A program made the translations under genes and the position numbers. Under the pieces are notes generated by a model, which was given only the letters and a program-made list of their open reading frames with translations, had not been told where the DNA came from and did no database searches. Below, piece by piece: positions 10,968-21,098 of a stretch of DNA of 64,000 nt. The stretch's first letter is position 1. Each line of letters begins with the position of its first letter. This stretch comes from Cyanodermella asteris (taxonomy: Eukaryota; Ascomycota; Lecanoromycetes; Ostropales; Stictidaceae). The stretch lies in NCBI GenBank assembly GCA_900618795.1, contig UYJD01000002.1, positions 1,045,150-1,109,149 on the forward strand. The letters run 5' to 3'.

Positions 10968-13322
10968 CTATCCGATACTGCGAGTGCCTGTTCCGACTAC
11001 TTGTCGATGGGCGGCAGTGCTGAATGTGGAGGCATTGTACAGGCCGGCCGCCATGGCGGTATTTTCGGTGACGGGGTCACGATTGCCGTCTCCAAGTGCC
11101 CTGAGCCATTCGCCACCATACTCGCTTTTCAGGGCCTCGACTCTGCGTCTATACGAGTCCGATTCGTTTACCCTTGGGGAATTAACAGGTTCTTCATCCT
11201 TCAGAGCAGCCTGGAGCTGGCTTTTATGTCGAAGCGACGACGTTCGATGCGGCACAGCTTCAAGCTCAAGCTTCGATGGTAGCACTGGATCTTCCTGGAC
11301 ATCTGAGACAGTGACAGCTTGGGATGGACCTTGAGCGGGTGTCGATTGAGGAGAGTCGACGGCCAGTTCTACCAAACGTTTACGGTTCTGTGGTCGTTTC
11401 TTGGTCAGCTTGCCACTGCTTGCATCAGATGGCGACGCATGCTGTGGCTCGGCCCTCGCGGAAATAACGGCTGATGACTTTGATGAGGAAGGGTGTCTGA
11501 CTACTTGAGCCTCGCTCATGGGTCGGCTCACCTCAAACTTGGCCGGCGCTGCACTGGCAATTACTCTGTCCTTCAACTGCTTTCGTTCGCTGTACGATGG
11601 GCCCGAACCATCAATTCGAATATCTTCGGTGTGACCAGTGGCCCCGCGGAACAGATTGAAGATCTGCACCCGGTAATTGGGATAGGATCTGGTGAACGGG
11701 TTGCCCACCACATAAATCTCGCGAAGGCCGAGAATCGAGGTCAGCCTGCCGAGCTCCGATGGATCGGCAAGACGGTTGTCACGCACGTCTAGCCTCTCGA
11801 GTGAATAGAGTTTCTCGAGACCAAGAAGGGAATTGAGCTTGTTTGCTCGAAGATTGAACGACTCAATGGCAGGCAGAGGGCTGCGTGCGAGGGCGGCCAC
11901 AGTTTCAATCAAGCAATTCGACAGGTTCAGAGCACGGAGCACGACCAACTCAGCCAGACCGTCGGGAGTCTCTGCGAAGAGGTTGGAGGACATGTCTAAG
12001 GATATGAGACTAGCTGAAAGAGGTGAAAAACTGGTCGGATCCAGAGATGTAAGGCCGTTGTCTGCGAGAGACAGGTGACGAAGAAGCCGCCATTTGGTTG
12101 AGGGTAGAGTGCCCAAAGCTAGTAGATTGGACGCACTACGACTTGCGGTTGGTCGATGGCTTGATTTGGTACTGGATTCAGAGCTTCCAGACCCAGTGCG
12201 GCGCATTTCGTAGGGGCCCTTCGACTTTCTCCTGTACGAGGGGTTCGTCCGCGATGTCTTCGGCCGGGTCGGTGAAGAGCTCTGATCACGGCTCGAGTCC
12301 AAGCCTCTTGATACTGACATCTCAACCGAATCGGTGAGATAGGGACCAGAGCGTCGAGGACTGGATCCTTGTGCTGGAGGTGAGGTCGCGGATGCGCCGA
12401 GGATGCCATCTGCTTGCCGAATGCAAGGGGCCGAACTCCACAAGGGTGTCGACGGCGTATGAGGTTTGGAGGAGCGCTTGCGACGACGCTCGATATCGTC
12501 AATCACAATATTGACCAGCAGATCCTTGGGATCTTCGATACTACCGCGCTTGATGGTCAAGCTTCGGAGCTGATCGGCCATGCGATCCCATCCGAATAGC
12601 TGACGAAAGTCCGTATCGTAGATTTCCAACGCGCTGACGTTCTTGAATGCAGCCAAAGGCACGGCGGTATCGAAAGGGAATTCTTCGAAGCCAGAAATCA
12701 ATCTGGCACGGCGGTCTTGGGAAAGGCGGAGGCAGGGTATCTTTGTGAAAGCAGAATAAAGATATTTCGTATCCACTTCCAGCGCGGCTCTGGCCTTCTC
12801 TGATTTAGCAGTACCCGTGCCAGGGAACCCAAATCCGGACCAAAAGTTGGACATGTTTGACATGACACTGCGAACGCTGGAGACGCTGTGAATCGAGTCG
12901 GAGTCTTTCCCACTCCTGAGCTTCGGCTTGATCGGGGTATTGAGAAAAGAGACATAGTTTCCGGGCGTAGTCGATCCAGCATGTATGTTTTCGAGTCGGA
13001 CGTTCATAGGACCAACATCAATGCCAAGCTCCTCAAAGCGGGAAAGAAGGTAGAAAAGGTGATGCGGCGTCAGAGTGAGTTTGGCAGGTTTGATGGGATG
13101 CGAAAAGGGGAGCACGGCGGATGAGAGGGCTGCGGTAAGACTGCCGGCCGAGTGAGCAGCGCTGAGGAAGGAAGTTTGCAGGCCATCTGGGCTGGCCGGT
13201 GTGCTTGGAGGATGGGAAACACTGCTGCGGCGCAATTGAAGGGCATTTGCCAGCGCCTTCTCGTGCGTGCGTACGAAGGCTGCGAGACTCTTCACAAAGG
13301 CCTCTCCATTTTCAGACGCCAT
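10968..13322 (-). CDS. Leucine-rich-repeat protein, STK11IP/LIP1-like, 784 aa
   Basis: A single-exon gene. The N-terminal 200 residues are helical then Ser-rich. A first repeat-like block (residues about 225-265, ALEIYDTDF... QLRSLTIKRGSI) is followed by a long disordered Ser/Arg-rich insert. A run of canonical LxxLxLxxN repeats then spans about 407-540 and is capped by an LRR-end motif near 540-560 (EIYVVGNPF...YR..IFNLF). The tail of about 200 residues is disordered and rich in Ser, Lys and Pro. The split arrangement, an early block and then five or six repeats with this cap, resembles animal STK11IP, which binds the LKB1 kinase. In fungi its role is not established, so a kinase or trafficking scaffold is inference. 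The start at 13322 is a clear ATG followed by an amphipathic helix. Confidence 0.8.
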   Translation of the reverse strand: MASENGEAFVKSLAAFVRTHEKALANALQLRRSSVSHPPSTPASPDGLQTSFLSAAHSAGSLTAALSSAVLPFSHPIKPAKLTLTPHHLFYLLSRFEELGIDVGPMNVRLENIHAGSTTPGNYVSFLNTPIKPKLRSGKDSDSIHSVSSVRSVMSNMSNFWSGFGFPGTGTAKSEKARAALEVDTKYLYSAFTKIPCLRLSQDRRARLISGFEEFPFDTAVPLAAFKNVSALEIYDTDFRQLFGWDRMADQLRSLTIKRGSIEDPKDLLVNIVIDDIERRRKRSSKPHTPSTPLWSSAPCIRQADGILGASATSPPAQGSSPRRSGPYLTDSVEMSVSRGLDSSRDQSSSPTRPKTSRTNPSYRRKSKGPYEMRRTGSGSSESSTKSSHRPTASRSASNLLALGTLPSTKWRLLRHLSLADNGLTSLDPTSFSPLSASLISLDMSSNLFAETPDGLAELVVLRALNLSNCLIETVAALARSPLPAIESFNLRANKLNSLLGLEKLYSLERLDVRDNRLADPSELGRLTSILGLREIYVVGNPFTRSYPNYRVQIFNLFRGATGHTEDIRIDGSGPSYSERKQLKDRVIASAAPAKFEVSRPMSEAQVVRHPSSSKSSAVISARAEPQHASPSDASSGKLTKKRPQNRKRLVELAVDSPQSTPAQGPSQAVTVSDVQEDPVLPSKLELEAVPHRTSSLRHKSQLQAALKDEEPVNSPRVNESDSYRRRVEALKSEYGGEWLRALGDGNRDPVTENTAMAAGLYNASTFSTAAHRQVVGTGTRSIG

Positions 13323-16219
13323 GTCCTGGCGGGCCGCGCGAACTGTGGGCTGTCAGTACGCTGGCGGAGTGGGCAGAGGATAACAGTGTTTTGAAAGGGG
13401 AAATTTACCTGGGCGGGATGGGATGTAGGCGACGACTCGGCGTCTAGCAGGCGGCAGCCATTGTTATTCCTCGCTTTCGCCCAGCGAAATGAAATGGAAG
13501 GGCAGAGCGTGGAGAGGATGGAACGAGTAGGGTGAAGGTGTACGTACAGTACCTACCTCGCTGGCAGCGGCGGAGCTGGTCGAGGGCGACGGAGACTCTC
13601 GAGTGGACGGCGGGTGGGGCGACTCGAGAAATTGCGGGCGGGATTGTGTGGTCACAAGTCACGAGCGCTGCGCGTCTGCATATCACAACCACCTGTCAGT
13701 CACCCAGGATCACGGCCATACCCTACGCCACGAGAAGACGTCGCATGAGCCCGCTGGATACGCGGCGATGCTTTATTGCAGTGCTGGGAGCGGTGACGCC
13801 GGTCTTGTCTTGTCTTGACGTGCGTGAGCGTTGGCCGTGACGCTGGTGGTATGTGGGCGGAAACAGCAAGTCATGTCTTGTTTGTTGCCATCCCAGACCA
13901 TCTCTCGCTGGCGTCGACAGAGGGTGCATGCATATCCATGGTTGCTTGCCATGTCTCCCTGCAAGTCGATGCAACTGACGACGAGACGGGCGTTGGCGCA
14001 GCCACTACTGCATGCCATCGTCTGGCCCGTCCGCCGTAGCTGGAGCATCGTGCTGCTGCCCGCAAATCCCCGGCGTCGGTGAACAATGTCACAACGCTTC
14101 GCCTCTGATCGTCGCCTGGAAGCCCCAGACATCCATCATTCCGGGCCACCTCGGAGCAAGATATGAGATAAAGGAATACCAGGGACTCGACAACCCTGGA
14201 AAGCACTATTGTGCTCCGCCGAATATCCCGATGGCTTCGATCGGAACCCCGGAGCGGGTCTCTCAAAGATGTATCGATGTCGGCGGGTCTGCTTCCCACA
14301 GTATTCTATGCATCTGAGGACTTGTCGGCGATGAAGGCGCGAGCCGAAGGCGCCCGCAGAATGGGATGCATCGATCACAGAGCACGCACCTCAGTCCTCC
14401 AAGAACCTTGCTGTTGAGCCAGCGATAAGGTGAGCGACGTACCATGGAACCGCATTTCGAGATCGGCCACGATAGCGAGCCAATCATATGTTCGCGCGTG
14501 TCTGCATGTTGAGATCCTGGTCACTCCCACAACGCTCAAAGTGAGCAATCCCACGTCTTTAAAACTCAAAAGCTCTCTGCGATCGCATCTCCGTTGTATG
14601 TGCTTTACCTTCACGCCAAGTATGATAATTCCCTCCTTGTAACAGATGGCTTAGATGTGACTTTAATACTCCCAGACTTTGTGGAGGACTCGCAGTGCGC
14701 AGCAGAGACGGAGATCACATCGAGTCTAGGTTCTGTGAAGCTCATTACATGGGATCGCTATACAGCTTCATCCTCGTTGAGCTTTAGGACGACTTACACT
14801 GTGCCAGACATGTCGAAGGATCATGAAGCGGGCCTCGGAGTACTATATAATTTGCGTGCCTTCGATAATATCATCAGTGCTGATGAGTTGGATCTGTCCC
14901 TTGATAGGCAATCCTGCGACGTAGTTCATGGTCTTTGCGACACGGACTGAGATTCTGCGGCATATTCCATTTGCCGATTGTGCGAACCCCAGAAAAGCAA
15001 CGTCGAACTTGCACAGGAGAGCGTTCAGGTCGCCGAAGGCGCTTCCGATAATTGCTGAAGGGCGCAGTCATCGTCGCTCTCCCAATGCTCGTGTCCCAGT
15101 CAAGCCGGATCAGGTGCCAGCATCCGTCCTCTGATCGCAGTCTACAGAGAAAGCGTCCACGATATCACGGACCTCCTCAGCTCTGTGTTTCCAGCTCATT
15201 ACGTGCTCAGGAGACACGTGTCCCACAGGAGCTACCATCCCAAAACGAGGCACCGTATGTATCAACTTGGGCAACATTTGTCACATCATCACCATCAACG
15301 CCGCAAAGATATATGGCACCGTGCAGTGCATATTGAGTAGTGGCAGATGAGCTCCCAGCCCTAATGAAGACGATTTCCTATTCATCCTGCTGAAGCCGAT
15401 CTCCAATGCTTGGATTGATAAGCAGAATAGTACATGCTATAGCTATCGCCGCGAAGTCTCCTCTTGGAACGTGGTTGCTTGACCCTACCATGATCCGCAG
15501 CTATAAAGAAACAACCTGATAAGAACGACCGAAGAAAATGCATCAAATGCGACATCCATAGACTTGCGTGAGATTTCGTGCCTGCGTGCGTGCGTAAAGA
15601 CCCAGAACCATGAGATGGCAAGCGATGGCACCGACAGTCGTTTCTGCCGATGGGATCATTCATTCCCATCGATGCAGCTGTATCAATGATTTCGCGCACA
15701 TATTTCTGAGGGCTGATGTCGGTTGATGAGGCGAGTTGTCTAAGAGGTAGCAGGAAGGCAGCAATGTGCTAGGTCGAGCTTGAGGCTTGATATTTGCGGG
15801 AATCAAGATACTTCGGAAATCTATAAATACAGCCTTTCGCCCCAGATACGCAGCTGCCTCAAGGCCTGACAATTGTCGACAAAACCCGAAGTCCTCAGGG
15901 AGGTCAGCTGGAACAAATTCACCGGTATTCACAGTGGCGCCTGTGTAGAGTCTCAGACCTCCCCGAGAGCTGACTTGAGCTGACTTGAAATAGTCGGATC
16001 TGTACGCTCGGTATGACGTCGGCTCCCACGGATCATCCTCGATGCACATGCCTCACATGCCGCCGGAGCTCAGTGTTGTTACCGTGACACCGCCTGCTCA
16101 CTGAATGCAGTACTCTCTAGCCTGGGCACATCTACTTCATGCTCAGCCCACGATCTACGAATAGCTGACACTCGGTAGAGGTCGACAAGCATCAAGGCCA
16201 GAATCGAGCATGCACCGCC
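13323..16219. other. Large divergent intergenic region, 2.9 kb
   Basis: The first 300 bases are the leader of the LRR gene and the last few hundred the promoter of the lipase gene. In between, open frames at 14594-14950 (+) and 15660-16049 (-, 129 codons, ATG start) are the longest without a competing call, but neither has a recognisable domain. I see no repeats of note. Confidence 0.35.
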
Positions 16220-18382
16220 ATGGCCGACTTCGATAAGGCCACGAATGGACCGTCGCCCTTCTCTCGCGACGCGTTCGATATCTCTCGTCTTCCTGACCAC
16301 GACACACGCTTCATCACCCAGGATGAGCTTGACGCCTTTGCTAAAGCGCTGCAAGCCCCCGAAGCTAACTCGGTAACCGCCCTCAACGACTGGCGACCCG
16401 TGCATCAGCGCGTTCGGAGGCGGGGAGGGCGTCTGGGCAAGAGGAGGAAGAAACCACTTCGGAGCAAGGACGAGACCCGGGAAGGCTTCGTATATACCCT
16501 CCTCAAGTGGCCGCTGTTAATATTCGTTACCGGCTGGCTGCTTGTCCTCAGCGTGCTCTATCTCCTGACACGATTCTACATTTGGAGCTACGAGCAGTCT
16601 GTCACCTGGAGAGGTCAGCGTCAGAAGCTACGCAAACAGCTGCGCTCATGCACGAATTTCGAAGATTGGCGGCGAATTGCCGTCAAGTTGGACTCTTATT
16701 TGGGCAACGATGAATGGAAGGAGGAGGACACATACGCTTACTACGATGACACAACCATTCGACGCGCCCTAGATCAGCTTCAGAATCGACGCGAAAAGGC
16801 CATGCAACCTGTCCAGCTTCATGGTATAAATGCAAGCAATGGAGCTGACCAAGACCGAGCGATCCAAGAGCTTAAATCGCTGGTCGAGGCCTGTGCGAAG
16901 AGCAATTTTGCGGGTATCGAAAACCCGAGGATATACAGTGAAACATATGTGGGCACCAAGCGACTAGCTCAGGAATTCATCGATGAGCTTCAGGCTTCCC
17001 TATCGTTCTTATTGCAAACAGACCGGATCACGACGCGGGAAAAGTACGAGGCTGCCCAACATATGCATAGGAACTTTGGAAGGACAGCTCTGTGCCTGTC
17101 GGGTGGTGCTGGCTTCGCTTACTACCATTTTGGCGTCGTGAAGGCGCTGCTGGACGCCAACTTGCTCCCGGACGTTATCACTGGCACCTCTGGCGGTGCG
17201 CTCGTAGCCGCTCTAGTGGGCACAAGAACAAACGACGAGCTGAAACAATTGCTTGTGCCTGCACTCGCTCACAAAATCAATGCTTGCGAGGAAACCATCG
17301 GCACTTGGTCCAGACGTTGGTGGAAGACGGGTGCCCGCTTTGACTCCCTTGACTGGGCTGAGAAATGCTCGTGGTTCTGTCGTGGAAGCACGACTTTCAA
17401 GGAGGCGTATGAGAGAACGGGCCGCATCCTCAATATCACTTGCATCCCCAGCGATCCCCACAGCCCGACAATTCTCGCCAACTACATCACAGCTCCGAAC
17501 TGTGTTATTTGGTCGACAGTGCTGGCTTCGGCCGCTGTCCCAGGAATCCTCAATCCTGTGGTCCTGATGATGAAGACTCGAGACGGCACCCTGTCACCAT
17601 ACTCATTTGGCCACAAGTGGAAAGATGGCAGTCTACGAACCGATATACCAATACGAGCTCTGAACATGCACTTCAACGTAAACTTCAGTATCGTTTCACA
17701 AGTCAACCCGCACATCAACCTCTTCTTCTTCTCTTCGAGGGGCACTGTCGGGCGTCCGGTCACACATCGCCGTGGGCGTGGGTGGCGGGGAGGATTCTTG
17801 GGATCCGCACTGGAGCAGTACTTGAAGCTGGACCTGACCAAATGGCTGAAAGTTCTCCGTCATTTGGAACTTCTACCCAGATGGATGGGTCAAGACTGGA
17901 GCGAGATCTGGCTGCAAAACTTCAGCGGTACGATAACGATCTGGCCGCGAAGCAAAATGAGCGATTTCTATTACATCCTTTCGGATCCCGACCCTCACCG
18001 TCTGGCAAGGATGATACACGCAGGGCAGCTCAGCACATTCTCTAAATTACTTTTTGTCGAAAATCGCATGAAGATCGAGCGTCTCATCGAGCAGGGCTTG
18101 ATTATGGTCAAGCCGAAGCTCGGTCTCGAAGAAAGCTTCCACATTGGCTCCGACAAGAATCGCCGTGCCCGTCATGTCGAAGAGGTGTCGGCGGATGAAG
18201 AGCCTGGAGTGATGGCTCCTCTAGACCACGACGGAAGAGCTCGTCGCGGCAGTATCATGGAGGAGCTCAAGCGGCAGAGCGGAGTATTCTTCGATGACCC
18301 CGCGACGGACTACGATACAGATCGGAGCAGTGCGATCGACGAGAATCCAGACACGGATGCTTTGGTCGACACCTCGATGTGA
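16220..18382 (+). CDS. Patatin-like triacylglycerol lipase (DUF3336 + patatin), 720 aa
   Basis: Hydrolyses acyl esters of neutral lipids, probably at lipid droplets or the ER, like the yeast Tgl3/4/5 group. It is intronless. Residues 93-118 form a hydrophobic hairpin or membrane anchor (WPLLIFVTGWLLVLSVLYLL), followed by the DUF3336-type region with RxxxR-rich helices. The patatin domain starts with the oxyanion loop GGAGFAYYHFG at about 293. The nucleophile elbow GTSGG lies at about 321-325, and the catalytic Asp is in DGS near 468, so the Ser-Asp dyad is intact. The C-terminal 100 residues are charged and probably disordered, with a RRGS motif that may be phosphorylated. The start ATG at 16220 is followed by an ordinary cytosolic N-terminus. 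Substrate choice between triacylglycerol and steryl ester cannot be told from sequence. Confidence 0.92.
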   Translation: MADFDKATNGPSPFSRDAFDISRLPDHDTRFITQDELDAFAKALQAPEANSVTALNDWRPVHQRVRRRGGRLGKRRKKPLRSKDETREGFVYTLLKWPLLIFVTGWLLVLSVLYLLTRFYIWSYEQSVTWRGQRQKLRKQLRSCTNFEDWRRIAVKLDSYLGNDEWKEEDTYAYYDDTTIRRALDQLQNRREKAMQPVQLHGINASNGADQDRAIQELKSLVEACAKSNFAGIENPRIYSETYVGTKRLAQEFIDELQASLSFLLQTDRITTREKYEAAQHMHRNFGRTALCLSGGAGFAYYHFGVVKALLDANLLPDVITGTSGGALVAALVGTRTNDELKQLLVPALAHKINACEETIGTWSRRWWKTGARFDSLDWAEKCSWFCRGSTTFKEAYERTGRILNITCIPSDPHSPTILANYITAPNCVIWSTVLASAAVPGILNPVVLMMKTRDGTLSPYSFGHKWKDGSLRTDIPIRALNMHFNVNFSIVSQVNPHINLFFFSSRGTVGRPVTHRRGRGWRGGFLGSALEQYLKLDLTKWLKVLRHLELLPRWMGQDWSEIWLQNFSGTITIWPRSKMSDFYYILSDPDPHRLARMIHAGQLSTFSKLLFVENRMKIERLIEQGLIMVKPKLGLEESFHIGSDKNRRARHVEEVSADEEPGVMAPLDHDGRARRGSIMEELKRQSGVFFDDPATDYDTDRSSAIDENPDTDALVDTSM

Positions 18383-19358
18383 AGATATGCATCCCAAATT
18401 TCAATGAACACCCGCTACGAGAATAGGCCATCCTCCCGGCGTATATACATATCTGTTACACTGAAACCAAACTGAGCTCAGTCCTAGTTGCACAGTACGC
18501 AAACATGATCTGTAACTATGATTAGAACGAGTGACCCTCGAAGTTGGTGATCTAGAGCAGCCGATCTGAAACAAGCCAGCCACCTGTCGCAACCACAGAT
18601 TTCCTGTATTGTCAAACGAGAGAGGAAGTGCGCAAAGGCGCGACAAAGGTGATCACGCTTGTCAGTAGGCAACCACCAGCGTGAACGGGGCAGCACTGAT
18701 TCCGCACATTCACATAGCAGCTCTGATCTAGACGAAGCTTCACACGACATGATCAACAGCTTCATGTAAAGCTCTCGCAGCACTAATCTGAAACTTGAAA
18801 GGCCGTGGGCGCCACAGCATTTGAAAAGCGCACCCAGAACGGCCTGCCTGTGATACACCTTGAACTGGATCGCCCGCTGCCCACTCGTGTGGAGGAGAGA
18901 GGCTTGAAATCATTTTGGCAGGATCCCGTCGAGGCAGTCAGAGTGGCGCGCCGAAGAGCTGAGAACTGTGGTGGGCTTGTGGGTCCCTGTCCCGCAACCT
19001 TGCCCGCACTCTTTCGTGGTGGGCGCCCACCGATGTCTACAGCAAACAACCCCCGCGCCGTCCGATCAAGAAAGCAGTATTCGTCACTTGACCCCGGCCC
19101 CGAAACTACAGCATCCAAGGACCCAAGGCCGTCCTTTTCCGACGACTGAGACCGGCAAAACTGTCAGAAAGATCGGAAATCCATCTCGAGCAACTCTTCT
19201 GAAGTGAGGGGTCCTGACCGAACATGCAATTGCCTAATCCGGCTGCTGCCATAGCCTGAAGAATATATCACCACATTGTACGTGCCCGTGCTGAACCGGG
19301 TCCCTCTAATACTGTGCCCGTGGCCTTGTGAGCCGAGAGGCGACCCGGCTGGCTTCAG
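18383..19358. other. Intergenic region upstream of methyltransferase
   Basis: No gene is firmly supported. A short frame starting at ATG 19034 and ending at 19147 could be an upstream exon or a chance frame. The string GGCTTCAG just before 19359 looks like a splice acceptor, so part of this stretch may belong to the methyltransferase gene. Confidence 0.3.
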
Positions 19359-20462
19359 ATGGCGAAGGCGGCCTACAAATACTACAATGGCAGGCGATAT
19401 CTGGCAGAGCCGAAATACTATCCATTACCGGCGGACCTGCCGGAGATGCACCGACAGACGCTCAAGACACTAGCATTATTGGAAGTTCACGGGGCGCCAT
19501 TCTGCAATCCATATCTCTCGCTGGACAGACCACCGCGAAAGGTGCTCGATCTGTGTTGCGGCACAGGAATCTGGTCCCTGAAGTGCCACGAGTACTTTGC
19601 ACAGGCAGGGCATGCGGACATTGAATTTGTCGGTCTCGACATTGCGCCGCTGGCGGCAGATCTCACACAACACGGCGTCAATTGGAAGTTCGTTCACTGG
19701 GACATTAGGAATCGACCTATTCCTCTGCCCGACGAAGAGTTCGATTTCATCTTCATAAAAGACGCGTCAATGACGATGCCGTTCCAGTATGCAGATGCAC
19801 CGCTTGCCGACGTCGTTCGCATGCTAAAAAAGGGCGGAGTCATGGAGTTCTGGGAATGTGACATGGCCATTCGCACGCTGGTCGCACATCCAACTCCACC
19901 AACAGGTGTTCCCCGTGACGAATTGAGCAACGCTGAAAGATCGGCGACATATCTGCTCTCCACCGGTGCTGCGTTTGCGGCCAGTCAGCACAAGTGGTTG
20001 GAGAAGTTCAACGACTGGTTAGAGTCCGCCTTTGCTAAGCTGAAGATCACCCCCAGCCCGTGCCAGATGACCATGTGGGTATTCCAGGCTGATCCAGACA
20101 ACTTTGCTGATATCGGATCTCGACGAGTTGCGATACCACTCTGTGAGACTAGATGGGAGAAGGAGACTCTGGCACAACGAAAGAAGGGCAAGAAGTCCTT
20201 GCCAGCACCAGCTGTTTCGTCGTTGAATGCCGATCAAGCGGCACTTCGTCGGAGTGTCTTGGAGGTGGCTTTGGACATGATCACCGCCCTCGAGCCGGTG
20301 CTCAAACCAGAAAGCGGCATGGAGCATGCCGAATGGGAGAAGTGGCTCACTGGACTGACGACGAATCTACTGAAGGAGAATGGTGCCGAGAATGGGGAGT
20401 GCTTGGAGACTGGAGTCTGGTGGGCACGCCGTCCCTCTCGAGTTTCTAGACCCGCTGGCTAG
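19359..20462 (+). CDS. Class I SAM-dependent methyltransferase, 367 aa
   Basis: A probable small-molecule or protein methyltransferase of the group that includes the fungal LaeA-like enzymes. Motif I is clear at residues about 60-75 (VLDLCCGTGIWSLKC, with the G-x-G of the SAM pocket). The acidic end of strand beta2 is FVGLDIAP, and the motif II/III region includes DEEFDFIFIKDAS and MLKKGGVMEFWE. The segment before motif I (GRRYL...YPLPADLPEMHRQ) is the conserved lead-in of this fungal subfamily. The open frame begins at ATG 19359 directly after a CTTCAG acceptor-like string, so the true start may lie in an upstream exon. The gene ends only 19 bp from the end of the convergent LYR-motif gene, so the transcripts very likely overlap. 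The substrate is unknown. Confidence 0.82.
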   Translation: MAKAAYKYYNGRRYLAEPKYYPLPADLPEMHRQTLKTLALLEVHGAPFCNPYLSLDRPPRKVLDLCCGTGIWSLKCHEYFAQAGHADIEFVGLDIAPLAADLTQHGVNWKFVHWDIRNRPIPLPDEEFDFIFIKDASMTMPFQYADAPLADVVRMLKKGGVMEFWECDMAIRTLVAHPTPPTGVPRDELSNAERSATYLLSTGAAFAASQHKWLEKFNDWLESAFAKLKITPSPCQMTMWVFQADPDNFADIGSRRVAIPLCETRWEKETLAQRKKGKKSLPAPAVSSLNADQAALRRSVLEVALDMITALEPVLKPESGMEHAEWEKWLTGLTTNLLKENGAENGECLETGVWWARRPSRVSRPAG

Positions 20463-20481
20463 TAGCCTGGCGAGGATGGTT

Positions 20482-21098
20482 TCAATTGCAGCCGTATGGT
20501 TGATTATAGCGTTGGCGTAAGGTTCGACATCGCTTCAGGAAGTATCTGGAGTTTGGCGTCAATTCAGGAACCGCAAGACAGGTCAGACATCGTACAAGGC
20601 TTCGATTTCTGCTCGATATTCAATCAGTATAGTAAACATAGCACTCGACTTTTTGTGGCCGAATTCAAGGTTTCAGTGGAATTTGTTGATCCGTGAGCAC
20701 ATTAACGCCAGTCACGGAGTGGAAATGTCCAAGTCGTGGCTGGTGGCGTGAAACAAGTTTGACGAATAAGCTGTCAAAGATGAACCTGCGATTGGCTTAC
20801 CTTTCTTTACGAACTCAGCTCGCTCTATCTTTTTCCAGATCTGAGCTTCGTCCGAAGTGTCTTTCTGACTCCAGAAAGCTTTGTGCAGTCGATCACGGTA
20901 CTGTTGATAGCCATGGGGCCAATCTCTAAATCACGAGTCAGGTAGCTGATTCGCTTCTTGGCTGTAGTGAGACTCTACCTGCCCATGTGAAGTAGTTCTA
21001 TCGTTGAATCTCATCAGCGCTAGCCTGGCCAGAGGGTTCATTCGATACCCACCTTTGTAGATACGAATGACATGGTGTCTTGTGCTGGACGTAGACAT
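20482..21098 (-). CDS. ETFRF1: LYR-motif protein, ETFRF1/LYRM5 homolog, 88 aa, five exons
   Basis: A small mitochondrial LYR-family protein. In animals ETFRF1 binds electron transfer flavoprotein and removes its FAD. The exons on the minus strand are 21098-21053, 20997-20979 (19 nt), 20925-20801, 20608-20596 (13 nt) and 20545-20482, with introns of 55, 53, 192 and 50 bp, all GT...AG with matching phases. The spliced protein has the LYR-like IYKELLHMGRDWP near residues 13-25, a YxxRLHKAF helix start, and the family ending EFVKKEIEALYFL followed by a basic LRQRY. The length matches the 88-90 aa of animal LYRM5. The chain was assembled from recognisable pieces in different frames, each bounded by splice sites. 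The 13-nt exon and its 192-bp intron are the least certain part. Confidence 0.85.

Noticed and set aside
14840-15070. Minus-strand open stretch with protein-like words, vaguely like a reductase tail
   Set aside because: It has no start codon, no conserved catalytic motif and only about 75 codons; chance resemblance is likely.
15660-16049. 129-codon ATG frame on the minus strand before the lipase gene
   Set aside because: It has no recognisable domain and no exon chain; it could be real but cannot be supported.
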